A DNA stretch of 64,000 nucleotides from CAZAZQ01 sp964489705 (GTDB lineage Bacteria > Zixibacteria > MSB-5A5 > GN15 > FEB-12). Where the stretch lies: positions 1-64,000 of the forward strand of contig CAZAZQ010000012.1 in assembly GCA_964489705.1 (NCBI GenBank), in the 5' to 3' direction. This document shows, piece by piece, positions 62,351 to 64,000 of the stretch (its first letter is position 1; the number at the start of each line of letters is the position of its first letter). The notes under the pieces were generated by a model. It did not search any database. It was given only the letters and a program-made list of their open reading frames with translations, and was not told where the DNA came from. The translations under genes and the position numbers were made by a program.

Positions 62351-64000
62351 ATGGCAGAGGAAAACAAAAGCCCCAAAGCAAAGAAACAGGAAAACCCCGC
62401 TCCCTCCAACTTTATCCGGACGATTATCGAGCAGGATATCAAGGCGGGAAAAAACGGCGGACGAGTGCACACCCGTTTTCCTCCGGAGCCGAACGGCTAC
62501 CTCCACATCGGCCATGCCAAGTCGATTTGGTTGAACTTCGGGTTGGCGGAAGAATACGGCGGTTTGTGCAACCTCCGCTTTGACGATACCAATCCGTCGA
62601 AAGAAGAAGCGGAGTACGTGGAGTCCATCAAGGAAGATATCCGCTGGCTCGGTTTCGATTGGGGCGACCGGGAGTATTACGCCTCGGATTATTTCGACAC
62701 CCTTTACGAGTATGCCGTTCGTCTTATCAAAGCCGGCAAAGCGTACGTCGACGATTTGAGTGCCGAGGAAATCCGTGCCTACCGGGGCACTTTGACCGAG
62801 CCGGGCAAGGAAAGCCCGTACCGCAACCGCAGCGTGGAAGAAAATCTCGATTTGTTCGAGCGGATGCGGGCGGGGGAATTTCCGGACGGTTCCAAAACTC
62901 TGCGGGCAAAAATCGACATGGCGTCGGGAAATCTCAATATGCGTGACCCGGTGATGTACCGAATCCTGCGAGCGACCCATCACCGCACCGGCGACAAGTG
63001 GTGCATTTACCCGACCTACGATTGGGCGCACGGGCAGTCGGATTCCATCGAGGGCATTACCCACTCGTTGTGCACCCTGGAGTTTGAAGATCACCGCCCC
63101 TTGTACAACTGGTTCTTGGAGCAGTTGGGCATTTTCCATCCCCAACAGATCGAATTTGCCCGCTTGGAGCTGACCTATACCATCATGAGCAAGCGCAAGC
63201 TGTTGACCTTGGTGGAGAAAGGAATTGTCTCCGGCTGGGACGATCCGCGCATGCCGACAATCAGCGGGCTGCGCCGGAGAGGCTATACCCCGGAATCCAT
63301 CCGTGATTTTTCCGAGCGGGTAGGCGTGGCGAAGAAAAAAGGGAGCATTGTCGATATCGCTGTGTTGCAACATTGCCTCCGGGAAGATTTGAATAAACGC
63401 GCTCCCCGCGTTATGGCGGTGCTGCGTCCTTTGAAGGTCATCATCGACAATTACCCCGATGACAAGGTGGAAGAGTTGGAAGCAATTAACAACCCGGAAG
63501 ATCCTTCGATGGGGACGCGGACGGTGCCGTTTTCGAAAGTCATTTATATTGAGCGGGACGATTTCCGGGAAGACCCGCCGAAGAAGTTCTTCCGTTTGGC
63601 ACCCGGCAGGGAAGTCCGTTTGAAACATGCCTATTTTATCACCTGTGAGCGGGTGGTCAAAGATGAGAAGACCGGCGAACCGATAGAGCTGCATTGTACA
63701 TACGACCCCGCTTCTCGCGGCGGCGCCTCGCCGGACGGACGGAAAGTCAAAGGGACCCTCCACTGGGTCTCGGCGGCACACGCCGTTGAGGCGGAAGTGC
63801 GTCTGTATGACCATCTCTTTACGAAGGAAAACCCCGCCGAGGTCGAAGAAGGAAAGGATTTTCTCGATTATCTCAATCCCAACTCGCTGGAAGTACTCAC
63901 CGGTTGCAAACTGGAGCCTTCGTTGGCGGACGCTCCTCCCGGTGCCCGCTATCAGTTCCTGCGGCATGGTTACTTCTGCGTCGACACCGTGGATTCTTCC
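62351..64000 (+). CDS. glnS: Glutaminyl-tRNA synthetase (3' partial)
   Basis: The frame stays open from the ATG at 62351 to the last base of the window, 550 codons. The class I signature is 'PEPNGYLHIGHAKS' (residues 45-58, HIGH at 52-55) and the KMSKS loop is 'IMSKRKL' near residue 278. 'AHGQSDSIEGITHSLCTLEF' near residue 230 is the GlnRS-type acceptor-stem region ('DSIEGIT'), and the beta-barrel anticodon-binding part follows. A GlnRS means that charging of tRNA-Gln does not need the transamidation route. The first 20 residues are a charged extension. Confidence 0.95.
   Translation, partial: MAEENKSPKAKKQENPAPSNFIRTIIEQDIKAGKNGGRVHTRFPPEPNGYLHIGHAKSIWLNFGLAEEYGGLCNLRFDDTNPSKEEAEYVESIKEDIRWLGFDWGDREYYASDYFDTLYEYAVRLIKAGKAYVDDLSAEEIRAYRGTLTEPGKESPYRNRSVEENLDLFERMRAGEFPDGSKTLRAKIDMASGNLNMRDPVMYRILRATHHRTGDKWCIYPTYDWAHGQSDSIEGITHSLCTLEFEDHRPLYNWFLEQLGIFHPQQIEFARLELTYTIMSKRKLLTLVEKGIVSGWDDPRMPTISGLRRRGYTPESIRDFSERVGVAKKKGSIVDIAVLQHCLREDLNKRAPRVMAVLRPLKVIIDNYPDDKVEELEAINNPEDPSMGTRTVPFSKVIYIERDDFREDPPKKFFRLAPGREVRLKHAYFITCERVVKDEKTGEPIELHCTYDPASRGGASPDGRKVKGTLHWVSAAHAVEAEVRLYDHLFTKENPAEVEEGKDFLDYLNPNSLEVLTGCKLEPSLADAPPGARYQFLRHGYFCVDTVDSS

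Overview
The window looks like a metagenome-assembled scaffold (moderate GC; one 100-base N run at 30790-30889) from an uncultured Gram-negative bacterium. Dockerin repeats of the type 'NVADLTYLVQYLF', type IX-like C-terminal secretion/anchor domains on large exported proteins, several exported metallopeptidases, a GlnRS and a full Nuo operon together suggest the FCB superphylum, perhaps Zixibacteria or a neighbouring candidate phylum. That placement is an inference from gene content, not from a marker gene.

Layout. 1-8675: a complex I operon (end of nuoG, then nuoH-I-J-K-L-M, a tiny glutaredoxin, nuoN). 8961-14609: an ABC-2 exporter pair, a ferritin-like diiron protein, an M20 peptidase coupled to an atypical SDR, and a DMT transporter. 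14616-20117: a membrane/TPR protein, a second ferritin-like protein and an M29 aminopeptidase on the minus strand, a lone CheW, and a lipoprotein-type isoaspartyl methyltransferase. 20256-27602: a GT-B-like glycosyltransferase, an FHA-GAF-PP2C phosphatase translationally coupled to a receptor-type Ser/Thr kinase with TPRs, and an MFS transporter. 27592-43542 (all minus strand): an exported-protein region with three large paralogous surface proteins, a subtilase with PKD, cohesin-like and dockerin modules, a second dockerin protein, and a pair of M16 peptidases (one catalytic, one not). 43847-49016: glycogen phosphorylase and phosphofructokinase transcribed divergently, then a LOG-family hydrolase. 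49033-56670: a nitroreductase, a large metzincin-type protease, a RelA/SpoT-type zinc-finger/winged-helix protein, a DUF819 membrane protein, a small conserved-looking protein, a second isoaspartyl methyltransferase and an exported SagB-type nitroreductase. 56667-61996: a trehalose/osmotic operon (DUF5752-like, TreT, OtsB, MscS, OtsA). 62243-64000: tRNA-Thr(CGT) and glnS, which runs off the end.

The most unusual features are: (i) the surface-protein array, where two paralogs share a perfectly identical 692-bp block that also carries an orphan copy of the next gene's start, alongside shorter identical patches, which points to gene conversion; the N run there is an assembly artefact because the same 55-mer flanks it on both sides; (ii) a 171-aa protein joining a RelA/SpoT-like CC/HxxxC finger to a winged helix; (iii) a single operon with two trehalose routes plus a mechanosensitive channel; (iv) SAM- and flavin-dependent enzymes carrying export signals. 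All product names come from motif reading by eye; no database search was run.
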